A stretch of 64,000 nucleotides of DNA from Flavobacteriales bacterium (lineage in GTDB: Bacteria; Bacteroidota; Bacteroidia; Flavobacteriales_F; PHOS-HE28), in contig JACJZF010000013.1 in NCBI GenBank assembly GCA_020635725.1, forward strand, positions 6,962 to 70,961. Direction: 5' to 3'. Under the pieces are notes generated by a model. That model saw nothing but the letters and a program-made list of their open reading frames with translations, had not been told where the DNA came from and searched no databases. Within the stretch, counting starts at the first letter, position 1, and every line of letters begins with the position of its first letter. This document shows positions 32,305 to 40,904 of this stretch, in pieces. The translations under genes were made by a program, and so were the position numbers.

Positions 32305-34749
32305 ATGCCTTGCCCCCCCATTCTGTCCCGCTTGCTCGCTTTCTTGTTCTTGGTCCTGCTCGGGAGCACCTTCCCCTATCACCTCGTGGCGCAGCACGAT
32401 TGCCGCTCCTCCAAGCAAGGAGCGCTCGGCGCCAAGGCCGCCCGCGACGCCGATCCCTGGCCGTGGGACCTGCTGCACGAACGCATCACCCTGGACCTCA
32501 CCCTTGGCAACAACATCCGCGGAGCGTGCGAGGTGAGGGCAACGCCCCGTATCGATGGCCTTTCGGAACTGCCCCTTCAGCTGCTCGCTCTTCAAGTTGA
32601 TTCCGTGATCCTCGGTGCGCAGCCGCTCAGCTTCACGCAAACCGGCTTCGACCTGGCCATTGAGCTGCCGACCGCCTTCAACACGACGGATACCGTGGTG
32701 CTCACCGTGCATTACAGCGGCGATCCCACCCTGGATGCCAGCGGATTCGGAGGCTTCTACACCACCGGCCAGTACAGCTACAACCTGGGCGTGGCTTTCA
32801 CCAGCGTACCGCATTCCTACGGACGCGCCTGGTTTCCCTGCGTGGACAACTTCGTCGAGCGGTGCACCTACGAGTTCATCGTCACCACGGTATCGGCTTG
32901 GAACGCCTGGTGCAACGGCCATCTGATCGCCGAGTGGCAGCCCACGCCCGGCACCCGCACGCGTCATTGGTCCATCGAGGAGACGATGCCTGCCTACCTC
33001 GCATCCGTTGCCGCATCGAACTACGCCGTGGTGCGCGACACGCTCATGAGCATCGCTGGGTCATCCGTGCCGGTGACACTCGTGGCCCGGCCAACGGACA
33101 CCACCGCCATGAAGAATTCCTTCACCAACCTGCAGGTGGCCTTCGACCGGTTCGAGGATTGGTTCGGCCCGTACCGCTGGAACCGCGTGGGTTATGTGCT
33201 CACCCCGCAGGGTGCCATGGAACATGCCACCTCCATCCACTACCCCGCGAGCATCGCCGACGGCTCCCTCTCCTACCAGAACATCATGGCGCATGAGCTC
33301 GCCCACCATTGGTTCGGAGACCTGATCACCTGTGAACGCGCCGAGGAGATGTACATCAACGAAGGCTTCGCCGAATACCTCTCCTACCTCTTCTATGAAG
33401 CGCTGGGTGGCAGCACCGCGTACATGAACAAGGTGCGCGGCAACCACCGCAACATGCTGCTGAAGGCGCACATCGAGGATGAAGGCTGGTGGGCGTTGGC
33501 TGACATGCCACAGGAATGGACCTACGGCGAGCATACCTACAACAAGGGCGCGGACGTGCTCCACAGCCTGCGCAGCTACATGGGCGACAGCCTCTTCAGT
33601 GTCGGTCTCACCAGCCTGCTCACCACGCACGCCTTCAGCGATGTGAACACGGCGGAGCTGCGCGATCACCTGGAACTCACCACGGGCGTGCCGCTCACCG
33701 ACTTCTTTGCCGATTGGGTGCTGCAGCCAGGCTGGGCGGCCTTTGAGACGGATTCGCTGGCCGTGGGCGCCATGCAGCCCGATGGCAGCTACCCTACCAC
33801 GGTCTTCGTGCAGCAGAAACAGCGCGGGCCGGCCTCGCCTTACCACAACGTGCCGGTGACGCTTTCCTTCATGGGACCCAACGGCGAGGTGTGGACAAGC
33901 CCGCAGCCTGTGATGCTGGGCGATGCCACCTGCACGGCCACGGCTGCCCCGCCGTTCCCGCCGCGATGGGCCTACTTCAACACGGATGAGCGCCTGAGCC
34001 TGGCCCAGACCTTCGATACCGATTCGCTCGCTGGCCCGGCCACGCGCATCTACCCCAACGCCGATCTGCGCATCACGGTGAACAGCACCCCTTCTTCGTT
34101 CAAGCTTCGGTTGGAGGAATATTGGGTGCCTTCCGATCCGCAGACCGAGGAGGCCTTCGCCTACGTGGTATCGCCGGACCGTTACTGGCGGATCATCGGG
34201 AACATTCCCGAGGAGGCCGACCTCAGCGCTCGCTTCACCTACGATGGCCATGCCGCGCCAGCCATCGCTTTCGACAGCGGCTTGATGCAGGACTTCGAGG
34301 GCATCACGTTCCGCGAGGACAGCCTGGTGATCCTCTACCGCCCAGACGCGCGTTGGCCGTGGGCGCTGCATCCGGACCAAACGCTCAATGTGCTTGGCAG
34401 CGTGGTGGACCGCAGCGGCCGCATCGATGTGAACGGGATACGCGCAGGCGAGTACTGCCTGGCCTGGCGTAAGAGCGCCGTGGGCGTGATGGAGCGCGCA
34501 TCCGCGCGGGAATGGTCCCTGCAACCGAATCCCGCATCAGACCAGGTGCTGCTCCAATCACAGGGGCTCACGCTCAGCGGGATCATCGCCGTGCTCGATG
34601 GGAAAGGCCGCTTGGCTCTTTGGGAACCCGTGCGCGGCGCGTCCGCCACGTTGGATATCAGAGGGCTCACGCCCGGCGCGTATGTCGTGCGCTACACCGG
34701 TGCCGATGGCGTTGCGGAGCACGTGGGACGTTTGATGGTGAGGCACTAA
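32305..34749 (+). CDS. Secreted M1-family metallopeptidase with type A T9SS sorting domain (814 aa)
   Basis: A zinc aminopeptidase-type protein. The signal peptide covers 1-30 (ending HLVAQ). An N-terminal beta domain precedes the catalytic gluzincin domain, which has GAMEH (303-307, in place of the classic GAMEN) and HELAHHW (330-336). The zinc ligands are His330, His334 and Glu353, exactly HExxH-x18-E. After a C-terminal region, residues 737-814 form a type A T9SS sorting domain (LQPNPASDQV, LTPGAYVVRY, final VGRLMVRH). The enzyme should therefore be exported and cell-surface attached or released. The start follows a promoter element by only 4 nt. Confidence 0.93.
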   Translation: MPCPPILSRLLAFLFLVLLGSTFPYHLVAQHDCRSSKQGALGAKAARDADPWPWDLLHERITLDLTLGNNIRGACEVRATPRIDGLSELPLQLLALQVDSVILGAQPLSFTQTGFDLAIELPTAFNTTDTVVLTVHYSGDPTLDASGFGGFYTTGQYSYNLGVAFTSVPHSYGRAWFPCVDNFVERCTYEFIVTTVSAWNAWCNGHLIAEWQPTPGTRTRHWSIEETMPAYLASVAASNYAVVRDTLMSIAGSSVPVTLVARPTDTTAMKNSFTNLQVAFDRFEDWFGPYRWNRVGYVLTPQGAMEHATSIHYPASIADGSLSYQNIMAHELAHHWFGDLITCERAEEMYINEGFAEYLSYLFYEALGGSTAYMNKVRGNHRNMLLKAHIEDEGWWALADMPQEWTYGEHTYNKGADVLHSLRSYMGDSLFSVGLTSLLTTHAFSDVNTAELRDHLELTTGVPLTDFFADWVLQPGWAAFETDSLAVGAMQPDGSYPTTVFVQQKQRGPASPYHNVPVTLSFMGPNGEVWTSPQPVMLGDATCTATAAPPFPPRWAYFNTDERLSLAQTFDTDSLAGPATRIYPNADLRITVNSTPSSFKLRLEEYWVPSDPQTEEAFAYVVSPDRYWRIIGNIPEEADLSARFTYDGHAAPAIAFDSGLMQDFEGITFREDSLVILYRPDARWPWALHPDQTLNVLGSVVDRSGRIDVNGIRAGEYCLAWRKSAVGVMERASAREWSLQPNPASDQVLLQSQGLTLSGIIAVLDGKGRLALWEPVRGASATLDIRGLTPGAYVVRYTGADGVAEHVGRLMVRH

Positions 34750-34770
34750 CGCTCTTCCGCTCCTTCGGCC

Positions 34771-36630
34771 ATGCGCGCGCTCATCGGGTATCTCGTGCGG
34801 ATCATTCTCTGCTGGATCCTGCTCTTCCTCATTCAGCAGCTTTGCTTCCTCTTCTTCCAACCGGGCGACCTGGCCGGTATCGGAAGCGGCGCGCTGGTCA
34901 CCGCGTTGCGGCGCGCGCTGCCCATGGATCTGGCTGCGGCATGCTACCTCACGCTGCCAGTCGCCTTGCTCGGGATCGTTCGGCTCTTCACGGACCGCCG
35001 TTGGCCAGTGATCGCGACACGGGTCTGGTTGATCGCTGCCGTGCTGCTCACTTGCTTCGTGCATGTGAGCGACATCGGCCTCTTCCGCTCGTGGGGCACC
35101 AAGGTCAACCACAAGGCCCTCTCCTACCTGCTCTATCCCGATGAGGCCTTGGCTGCGGCATCCGGCGCGCATCCGGGGCAGCTGCTGGTGATCATGCTCG
35201 CGCAGGCCCTGCTCATGTGGTTCATGCTCTCCCGTATCGATCACGGGCGCTCCTTCCGCACGCGATCCCTGCTGCACATCGTGCCTGCTGCCGTGCTTGT
35301 GCCTGGGCTCATGCTGCTGGGCATGCGAGGCGGCGTGCAGGATTACCCGATCGATCGTAGCTGGAGCTACCACAGCGTGCACCCGATCTTGAACCTCAGC
35401 GCCATGAACGGCGTATGGAACGTGATCGTGCTGCTAGCGGAGCCGCCGCAGATCGCATCGAATCCGTACGCATACATGAGCGCTGACGACGCTGCGGATC
35501 GATTCGCCCGGTTGCACCAGCGCAGCAACTCGCAGCGGAAGCGGATCAGCGACACCGAGCGGCCCAACGTGGTGCTGGTGATGCTGGAGAGCTGGACAGC
35601 CGATGTGGTAGGCGTGCTCGGCGGTGATTCCGGCGTGACACCCGGCATGGACCGCCTCGCCGACGACGGATTGCTGTACACCAACTTCTACTCCACCGGC
35701 TTCCGGACCGAACAAGGCTTGTGCGCCTTGATCAGCGCCTTCCCTTCGCAGCCGAAGACCACCATCATCAGGCAGTACGGCAAGTTCGATCGCCTGCCCA
35801 GCCTGGTGAACGTACTCGATTCAGCGGGCTATCGTTCCGCGTACTGGTACGCCGGCGACGCCACCTTCGCCAACACGCGCTCCTACCTGGAGTCCATGGG
35901 TTTCGATGTGATCCACGATGAGCATTCATTCCCCATCACGCGCAGGACCGAATGGGGCGCATACGATGAAGAGCTCTTCGCCTTCCACTTGCGCAGCGCG
36001 GAGCGGGCCCAGGAGCCGTTCTTCCATACGATCATGACCAGCACCAGCCATGAGCCCTTCGACGTGCCGGTGGATGAGGGTTTCCCGGGGAACGACGATG
36101 CGCAGATGTACCGCAACGCCGTGCACTACACCGACCGCACCCTCGCGGCCTTCATCGGTTCATGCCAGCACCAGCCGTGGTACGACCGCACGCTGATCTT
36201 CATCGTCGCCGACCATGGCCACTACCTCCCGCATCATCGGGGCAACCACACCGCCGAGCGGCATCGCATCCCCTTCTTGATCACGGGTGGCGCCTTGAAG
36301 CCCGAGCTGCGCGGCCAGCGTGTTGCCACCTACGGCTGCCATGTGGATTTCGCCGCCACCCTGCTCGGGCAGCTCGGGCTTCCCGCCGACCGCTTTGAAT
36401 GGAGTAATGATCTCCTCGCGCCCGGCGCTCCGCACTTCGCGTTCTGGACCTTCGATGATGGCTTCGGCTACGCCGATTCCAGTCAGACCGTGGTGTGGGA
36501 CAATCTCGGCAAGCGCGTGCTTCAACTGCGCGATTCAGCCTCCACGGCGACTTCGGCCCAAGAGGCCTTGGCTAACGGGCAAGCGCTGGAGCAGGTCCTC
36601 CTGGATCGCTACATCGAGCTGAGCCAATAA
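34771..36630 (+). CDS. LTA-synthase-family phosphoglycerol transferase/sulfatase-fold membrane protein (619 aa)
   Basis: About five N-terminal membrane helices (within residues 5-185) are followed by a large extracytoplasmic sulfatase-fold domain (about 260-600). Its active-site elements match the LTA synthase group: the metal-binding Glu in VVLVMLESWTADV, the nucleophilic Thr in TGFRTEQGL, the YWYAGDATFANTRSYL segment and the DHGHY metal ligands. In Gram-positive bacteria such enzymes polymerise glycerol phosphate. In Gram-negative bacteria relatives decorate periplasmic glucans or lipids with phosphoglycerol, which is the likelier role here. It ends 3 bp from the convergent eno. Confidence 0.88.
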   Translation: MRALIGYLVRIILCWILLFLIQQLCFLFFQPGDLAGIGSGALVTALRRALPMDLAAACYLTLPVALLGIVRLFTDRRWPVIATRVWLIAAVLLTCFVHVSDIGLFRSWGTKVNHKALSYLLYPDEALAAASGAHPGQLLVIMLAQALLMWFMLSRIDHGRSFRTRSLLHIVPAAVLVPGLMLLGMRGGVQDYPIDRSWSYHSVHPILNLSAMNGVWNVIVLLAEPPQIASNPYAYMSADDAADRFARLHQRSNSQRKRISDTERPNVVLVMLESWTADVVGVLGGDSGVTPGMDRLADDGLLYTNFYSTGFRTEQGLCALISAFPSQPKTTIIRQYGKFDRLPSLVNVLDSAGYRSAYWYAGDATFANTRSYLESMGFDVIHDEHSFPITRRTEWGAYDEELFAFHLRSAERAQEPFFHTIMTSTSHEPFDVPVDEGFPGNDDAQMYRNAVHYTDRTLAAFIGSCQHQPWYDRTLIFIVADHGHYLPHHRGNHTAERHRIPFLITGGALKPELRGQRVATYGCHVDFAATLLGQLGLPADRFEWSNDLLAPGAPHFAFWTFDDGFGYADSSQTVVWDNLGKRVLQLRDSASTATSAQEALANGQALEQVLLDRYIELSQ

Positions 36631-36633
36631 CGC

Positions 36634-37920
36634 TCAGCCAACGTATCGCAAGCTGCGACCTGGGTAGGTCGCCGCGCCACCCAGTTGCTCCTCGATACGC
36701 AGCAGCTGGTTGTACTTGGCGATCCGATCGCTGCGGCTGGCACTGCCGGTCTTGAGCATGCCGCAATTCAGGGCCACGGCCAGATCGGCGATGGTGCTGT
36801 CCTCCGTCTCCCCGCTTCGGTGGCTCATGATGCTCGTGTAGCGCGCGCGGTGCGCCATCTCCACCGCCTGGATGGTCTCGGTGAGCGTTCCGATCTGGTT
36901 CACCTTCACCAGAATGCTGTTGGCGATGCCCTTCTCAATGCCTTCGGACAACCGCTTCGTATTGGTCACGAAAAGGTCGTCCCCCACGAGTTGCACGCGA
37001 TCGCCGATGGCCTCGGTGAGCTTCTTCCAACCGTCCCAATCATCCTCGCTCATGCCATCCTCGATGCTCACGATCGGGTATCGCTTGCTCCAATCGGCCC
37101 ACATGGCCACCATCTCATCGCTGGTGAGCGAGTCACCGGTGCTCTCCAAGGTGTAGCGCTTCTTCTCCGCGCTGTAGAACTCGGTGCTCGCGCAATCCAA
37201 TGCCAGCACGATGTCGTCACCCGGTTTGTAGCCCGCGGTCTCGATCGCCTGCATCACCAGCTTCAGCGCATCCTCGTTGCTGGGCAGGTCGGGGGCGAAT
37301 CCGCCCTCGTCGCCCACGTTGGTGCTCAGGCCCTTCTTCTTCAGCACGGCCTTCAGCGCATGGAAGACCTCGGCACCCATGCGCAGGCCATCGCTGAAGC
37401 GCTTCGCGCCGATCGGCATGATCATGAACTCCTGCACATCCACTTTGTTATCGGCGTGGGCGCCGCCGTTGAGGATGTTCATCAGGGGCACGGGCAGTGT
37501 GCAGCCGTTGACGCCGCCCACATACCGGTACAGCGGCAAGCCTGCTTCGCTCGCTGCGGCCTTGGCCACCGCCAGGCTCGCGCCCAGGATGGCATTCGCG
37601 CCGAGATTGCCTTTGTTGGGTGTGCCATCCAGCGCGACCAATGCACGATCGATCATGCCCTGCTCGGTCACCAACGCGCCGTTCAGTTCGCCATTCAAGG
37701 TTTGGTTCACATGCTCCACTGCCTTGGTCACGCCTTTGCCTAGGTACCGCTTCTTGTCCCCATCGCGCAGCTCGGCCGCCTCATGCGCGCCGGTGCTGGC
37801 TCCGCTGGGCACCGCAGCACGGCCCATGTGCCCGTTGTCCGTCCATACATCCACCTCGATGGTCGGGTTGCCACGTGAATCAAGGATCTCCCGAGCGTGG
37901 ATCTTGGCTATCAAACCCAT
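36634..37920 (-). CDS. eno: Enolase (428 aa)
   Basis: Catalyses 2-phosphoglycerate to phosphoenolpyruvate in glycolysis. The full-length sequence has the SRGNPTIEVDVW start, the GDEGGFAP loop, the catalytic-site segment SIEDGMSEDDWDGW, the signature ILVKVNQIGTLTET and SHRSGETEDSTIADLAVAL. It lies 39 bp downstream of carA on the same strand and is likely co-transcribed with it. Confidence 0.98.
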   Translation of the reverse strand: MGLIAKIHAREILDSRGNPTIEVDVWTDNGHMGRAAVPSGASTGAHEAAELRDGDKKRYLGKGVTKAVEHVNQTLNGELNGALVTEQGMIDRALVALDGTPNKGNLGANAILGASLAVAKAAASEAGLPLYRYVGGVNGCTLPVPLMNILNGGAHADNKVDVQEFMIMPIGAKRFSDGLRMGAEVFHALKAVLKKKGLSTNVGDEGGFAPDLPSNEDALKLVMQAIETAGYKPGDDIVLALDCASTEFYSAEKKRYTLESTGDSLTSDEMVAMWADWSKRYPIVSIEDGMSEDDWDGWKKLTEAIGDRVQLVGDDLFVTNTKRLSEGIEKGIANSILVKVNQIGTLTETIQAVEMAHRARYTSIMSHRSGETEDSTIADLAVALNCGMLKTGSASRSDRIAKYNQLLRIEEQLGGAATYPGRSLRYVG

Positions 37921-37959
37921 TCCGATGTCTGGGATTAAAGGGTGTTGGGGTAGGTTTCG

Positions 37960-39096
37960 TCAGGCGTTCTGGTGAACGGGACGAGCGATGTTCTTATGCT
38001 CGCGCATGAGCTGCACGAATCGGTCGAAGAGGTAACGGCTATCGTAAGGGCCAGGCCCGGCTTCCGGGTGATATTGCACGCAGAAGACCGGACGCGCCTT
38101 CAGGCGGAGGCCAGCGATGCTGTTATCGTTCAGGTGCACATGGGTGATCTCCACCTCGGCGTGGGCCTCCGCATCGGCGCGGTTCACCACGAATCCATGG
38201 TTCTGAGAGGTCACCTCGTCGCGCCCGGTGGTCAGGTCCTTCACCGGGTGATTGATCCCGCGATGCCCGTGGTGCATCTTCTCGGTGCGCATGCCCAGGC
38301 TCTCGGCGATCAGCTGATGGCCCAGGCAGATGCCGAAGACCGGTGTGCCGCAATCGATCACGCGCTTCACCAGGCCCACGCTGCCCAGCATCGCTGCCGG
38401 GTCGCCCGGACCGTTGCTCAACATGATTCCGTGGGGCTTCCATGCCAGGATCTCCTCGATGGCGCTCGTCATGGGGAACACCCGGACCAGGCAGCCGCGC
38501 TCCACGAGGCATCGCTCGATGTTGCGCTTCACGCCGAAATCGATCAAGGCCACGCGATGGTCCGAGCCCGAAGTCCCGACTTCATATGGCTGCGCGGTGC
38601 TCACGCGGCTGGAGAGTTCCAACCCTTGCATGCTGGGGGCCGATGCGAGCCGCTGGCGCAGCGCTTCGACATCCGACTCGACGCTGCTGATCACGGCGTT
38701 CTGCGCGCCATGGTCACGTATATGGCGCACGAGCTTCCGTGTATCCACATCGCTGATGCCCACGATGCCATGCCGCTGCAGGAAGGCATCGAGCGGACCC
38801 GATCCCCCGGGCCGGCTCCACACCTCGCTGAACTTCTTCACCACCAGTCCGGCGATGCTCGCCTTCGCGCTCTCCTCCTCGCCATCCTTCACGCCGTAGT
38901 TCCCGATATGCGGAGAGGCCATGACCATGATCTGCCCGGTATAGCTGGGATCCGTGAAGATCTCCTGGTACCCGGTCATGCCGGTGTTGAAGCAGATCTC
39001 GCCGACCGCAGTGCCTTGGGCTCCGATCGCGCGGCCCTTGAAGAGTGTCCCATCAGCAAGGAGCAGGAGAGCGTGAGGGCGCTGACTGGTGAGCAT
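37960..39096 (-). CDS. carA: Carbamoyl-phosphate synthase small (glutaminase) subunit (378 aa)
   Basis: Releases ammonia from glutamine for the CarB subunit, feeding pyrimidine and arginine synthesis. An N-terminal CPSase domain (FNTGMTGYQEIFTDPSYTGQI) is followed by a class I glutamine amidotransferase domain with the triad Cys257 (GICLGH), His342 and Glu344 (QYHPEAGPGPYDS). No carB is present in the window, so the two subunits are encoded apart. It follows the ribosomal terminator and has its own -7-like element. Confidence 0.97.
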   Translation of the reverse strand: MLTSQRPHALLLLADGTLFKGRAIGAQGTAVGEICFNTGMTGYQEIFTDPSYTGQIMVMASPHIGNYGVKDGEEESAKASIAGLVVKKFSEVWSRPGGSGPLDAFLQRHGIVGISDVDTRKLVRHIRDHGAQNAVISSVESDVEALRQRLASAPSMQGLELSSRVSTAQPYEVGTSGSDHRVALIDFGVKRNIERCLVERGCLVRVFPMTSAIEEILAWKPHGIMLSNGPGDPAAMLGSVGLVKRVIDCGTPVFGICLGHQLIAESLGMRTEKMHHGHRGINHPVKDLTTGRDEVTSQNHGFVVNRADAEAHAEVEITHVHLNDNSIAGLRLKARPVFCVQYHPEAGPGPYDSRYLFDRFVQLMREHKNIARPVHQNA

Positions 39097-39110
39097 AGCG
39101 GTTCGCGGCG

Positions 39111-39118
39111 CGAAGATA
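39111..39118 (-). promoter_or_regulatory. Possible -7 element (TATCTTCG) of carA
   Basis: Matches TAnnTTTG with one T to C change, 14 bp upstream of the carA ATG, and lies after the ribosomal operon terminator. No TTG partner was seen. Confidence 0.4.
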
Positions 39119-39170
39119 CCCGACCGGGCCGAGCGTGCATCCGGTGATCTTCCACAGCTGTTGAAAAGAG

Positions 39171-39197
39171 CGAGGGCGCCGCAGTACGGCGCCCTCG
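39171..39197 (-). terminator. Terminator at the end of the ribosomal protein cluster
   Basis: An 11-bp perfect stem (CGAGGGCGCCG / CGGCGCCCTCG) with loop CAGTA lies 22 bp after the rplQ stop. On the minus strand it is followed by CTCTTTTC. Confidence 0.8.
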
Positions 39198-39219
39198 TCT
39201 TCGAATCCTTCTGGTTGGC

Positions 39220-39711
39220 TTACTCGCCTTTTGCCTCGTCGGCGCCGGCTTCCGGCTTCGCCTCGGTGGCGCCATCGGCCTTCTTCGCTGGGCTACGACG
39301 GCTGCGGCGCGTCTTCTTGGCATCGGCGCTCGCCTTCTCCTTGGTATACACCGTGTTGAAGTCCACCAGCTCGATCATGGCCATCTCGGCGGCATCGCCG
39401 AAACGGTTGCCGAGCTTGATGATGCGCGTGTAGCCTCCGGGGCGCTCGGCCACCTTGGGCGCCACATCGCGGAAGAGCTGCGCCGTGGCCTCCTTGCTCT
39501 GCAGGTCGGCGAAGACCATACGACGGCTGGTGGTGCTATCGTCCTTGCTCCGGGTGATGATCGGCTCCACGAAGCGGCGCAGGGCCCGGGCCTTGGCCAG
39601 GGTGGTCTCGATGCGCTTGTGCTCGATCAGCGATACCGCGAGGTTGCTCAGCAGCGCGCCACGATGGGCCTTCTTCCGGCCCAGGGCGTTGTTCTTGTTT
39701 CCGTGTCTCAT
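39220..39711 (-). CDS. rplQ: 50S ribosomal protein L17 (163 aa)
   Basis: The core L17 fold (1-115) starts MRHGNKNNALGRKKAHRGALLSNLA and includes ARALRRFVEPIITRSK. A 40-residue tail of Lys/Arg then Ala/Glu (KKTRRSRRSPAKK ... DEAKGE) extends beyond the usual length; such tails are seen in Bacteroidota. It is the last gene of the alpha operon and follows rpoA after a 95-bp repeat-rich spacer. Confidence 0.97.
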   Translation of the reverse strand: MRHGNKNNALGRKKAHRGALLSNLAVSLIEHKRIETTLAKARALRRFVEPIITRSKDDSTTSRRMVFADLQSKEATAQLFRDVAPKVAERPGGYTRIIKLGNRFGDAAEMAMIELVDFNTVYTKEKASADAKKTRRSRRSPAKKADGATEAKPEAGADEAKGE

Positions 39712-39806
39712 CGTTGTCTCCGGTTGTCGGTTGGTGGTTGGTTCGCTGGTTGGGAGTTGGGGACAACCCTCAACCCATCAACCATCAACCCTCAACCTGC
39801 GAATGA
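39712..39806 (-). repeat. CAACC-heptamer spacer between rpoA and rplQ
   Basis: The spacer holds GGTTG-type units on one side and CAACC-type units on the other (plus strand). The CAACC units are spaced 7 or 8 bp apart, so the two halves can pair into a long imperfect hairpin. It ends directly at the rplQ start. Confidence 0.6.
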
Positions 39807-40796
39807 TTACTCCTTATCCAGCTTGTACTTGCTCAGGTTCATGCCGAAGCTCAGGCCCTTGTTCTCCACGAGGTCCTCGAGCTCGGTGAGGCTCTTCTTG
39901 CCGAAGTTGCGGAACTTCAACAGGTCGTTCTTGTTGTAGCTCACCAGGTCGCCGAGCGTCTCGATGTCCGCGGCCTTCAGGCAGTTCAGGGCGCGCACGC
40001 TCAGATCCATGTCCACCAGCTTGGTCTTGAGCAGCTGGCGCATGTGCAGGCTGTCCTCGTCGAAGCTCTCCTCCTGCACGCGCTCCTCCAGCTCCAGGCT
40101 GATGCGCTCATCGCTGAAGAGCATGAAGTGGTGGATCAGGATCTTGGCGGCCTCCTGCAAAGCGTTCTTCGGGGTCACGCTGCCGTCGGTGATCACCTCG
40201 ATCGTGAGCTTCTCGTAGTCGGTCTTCTCCTCCACGCGGGTGTTCTCCACCGTGTACTTCACGTTCTTGATCGGCGTGAAGATGCTGTCGATGAAGATGG
40301 TGCCCACCGGGGCGTTGGTCTTGTTCTCATCGGCGGGCACGTAACCGCGGCCCTTGCCGATGGTGAGGTCGATGTGCAGCTTCACGTTCGACTCCATGTG
40401 GCAGATCACGAGCTCCGGGTTGAGCACCTGGAAGCCGGTGGTCTGCTTGCCGATATCGCCAGCGCTGAAGCTGTCCTTGCCGGTGATCGTGATGCTGACA
40501 CGCTCGGTGCTGCTATCGTCGAGCTGGCGGCGGAAGCGAACCTGCTTCAGATTGAGCACGATCTCGGTCATGTCCTCGATCACGCCCTTGATGGTGGTGA
40601 ACTCGTGGTCCACGCCCTCGATCCGCACGGCGGTGATGGCGTAGCCCTCGAGGCTGCTCAGAAGGATCCGCCGGAGCGAATTGCCGATGGTGATGCCATA
40701 ACCGGGCTCGAGCGGGCGGAACTCGAAGGTGCCGCGCTTGTCGTCGGATTCGATCATCGTGACCTTATCGGGCCGCTGGAAATCGAGAATGGGCAT
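39807..40796 (-). CDS. rpoA: RNA polymerase alpha subunit (329 aa)
   Basis: The N-terminal assembly domain (1-230; ERGTFEFRPLEPGYGITIGNSLRRILLSSLEG-like opening) and the C-terminal alpha-CTD (about 250-329; SVRALNCLKAADIETLGDLVSYNKNDLLKFRNFGKKSLTEL) are complete. The residues of the CTD helix-hairpin-helix that contact UP elements and activators are present. It is separated from rpsD by a 108-bp spacer with a 19-bp inverted repeat. Confidence 0.98.
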   Translation of the reverse strand: MPILDFQRPDKVTMIESDDKRGTFEFRPLEPGYGITIGNSLRRILLSSLEGYAITAVRIEGVDHEFTTIKGVIEDMTEIVLNLKQVRFRRQLDDSSTERVSITITGKDSFSAGDIGKQTTGFQVLNPELVICHMESNVKLHIDLTIGKGRGYVPADENKTNAPVGTIFIDSIFTPIKNVKYTVENTRVEEKTDYEKLTIEVITDGSVTPKNALQEAAKILIHHFMLFSDERISLELEERVQEESFDEDSLHMRQLLKTKLVDMDLSVRALNCLKAADIETLGDLVSYNKNDLLKFRNFGKKSLTELEDLVENKGLSFGMNLSKYKLDKE

Positions 40797-40817
40797 GTTG
40801 ATGGTTGAAGTTGTTCG

Positions 40818-40893
40818 TTGTCGGTTGTCCGTTGTCCGTTGTCAAGCCTTGTCCAGTACGCATGTCGGCTGCCTGACAACGGACAACCGACAA
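40818..40893 (-). repeat. Heptamer array and 19-bp perfect inverted repeat in the rpsD-rpoA spacer
   Basis: Plus-strand heptamers GTTGTC(G/C) are tandem at 40817-40843. Bases 40818-40836 are the exact reverse complement of 40875-40893, with a 38-nt loop. In the mRNA (minus strand) this can fold into a 19-bp hairpin about 20 nt before the rpoA start codon. Confidence 0.85.
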
Positions 40894-40904
40894 TTTCTCT
40901 CTTC

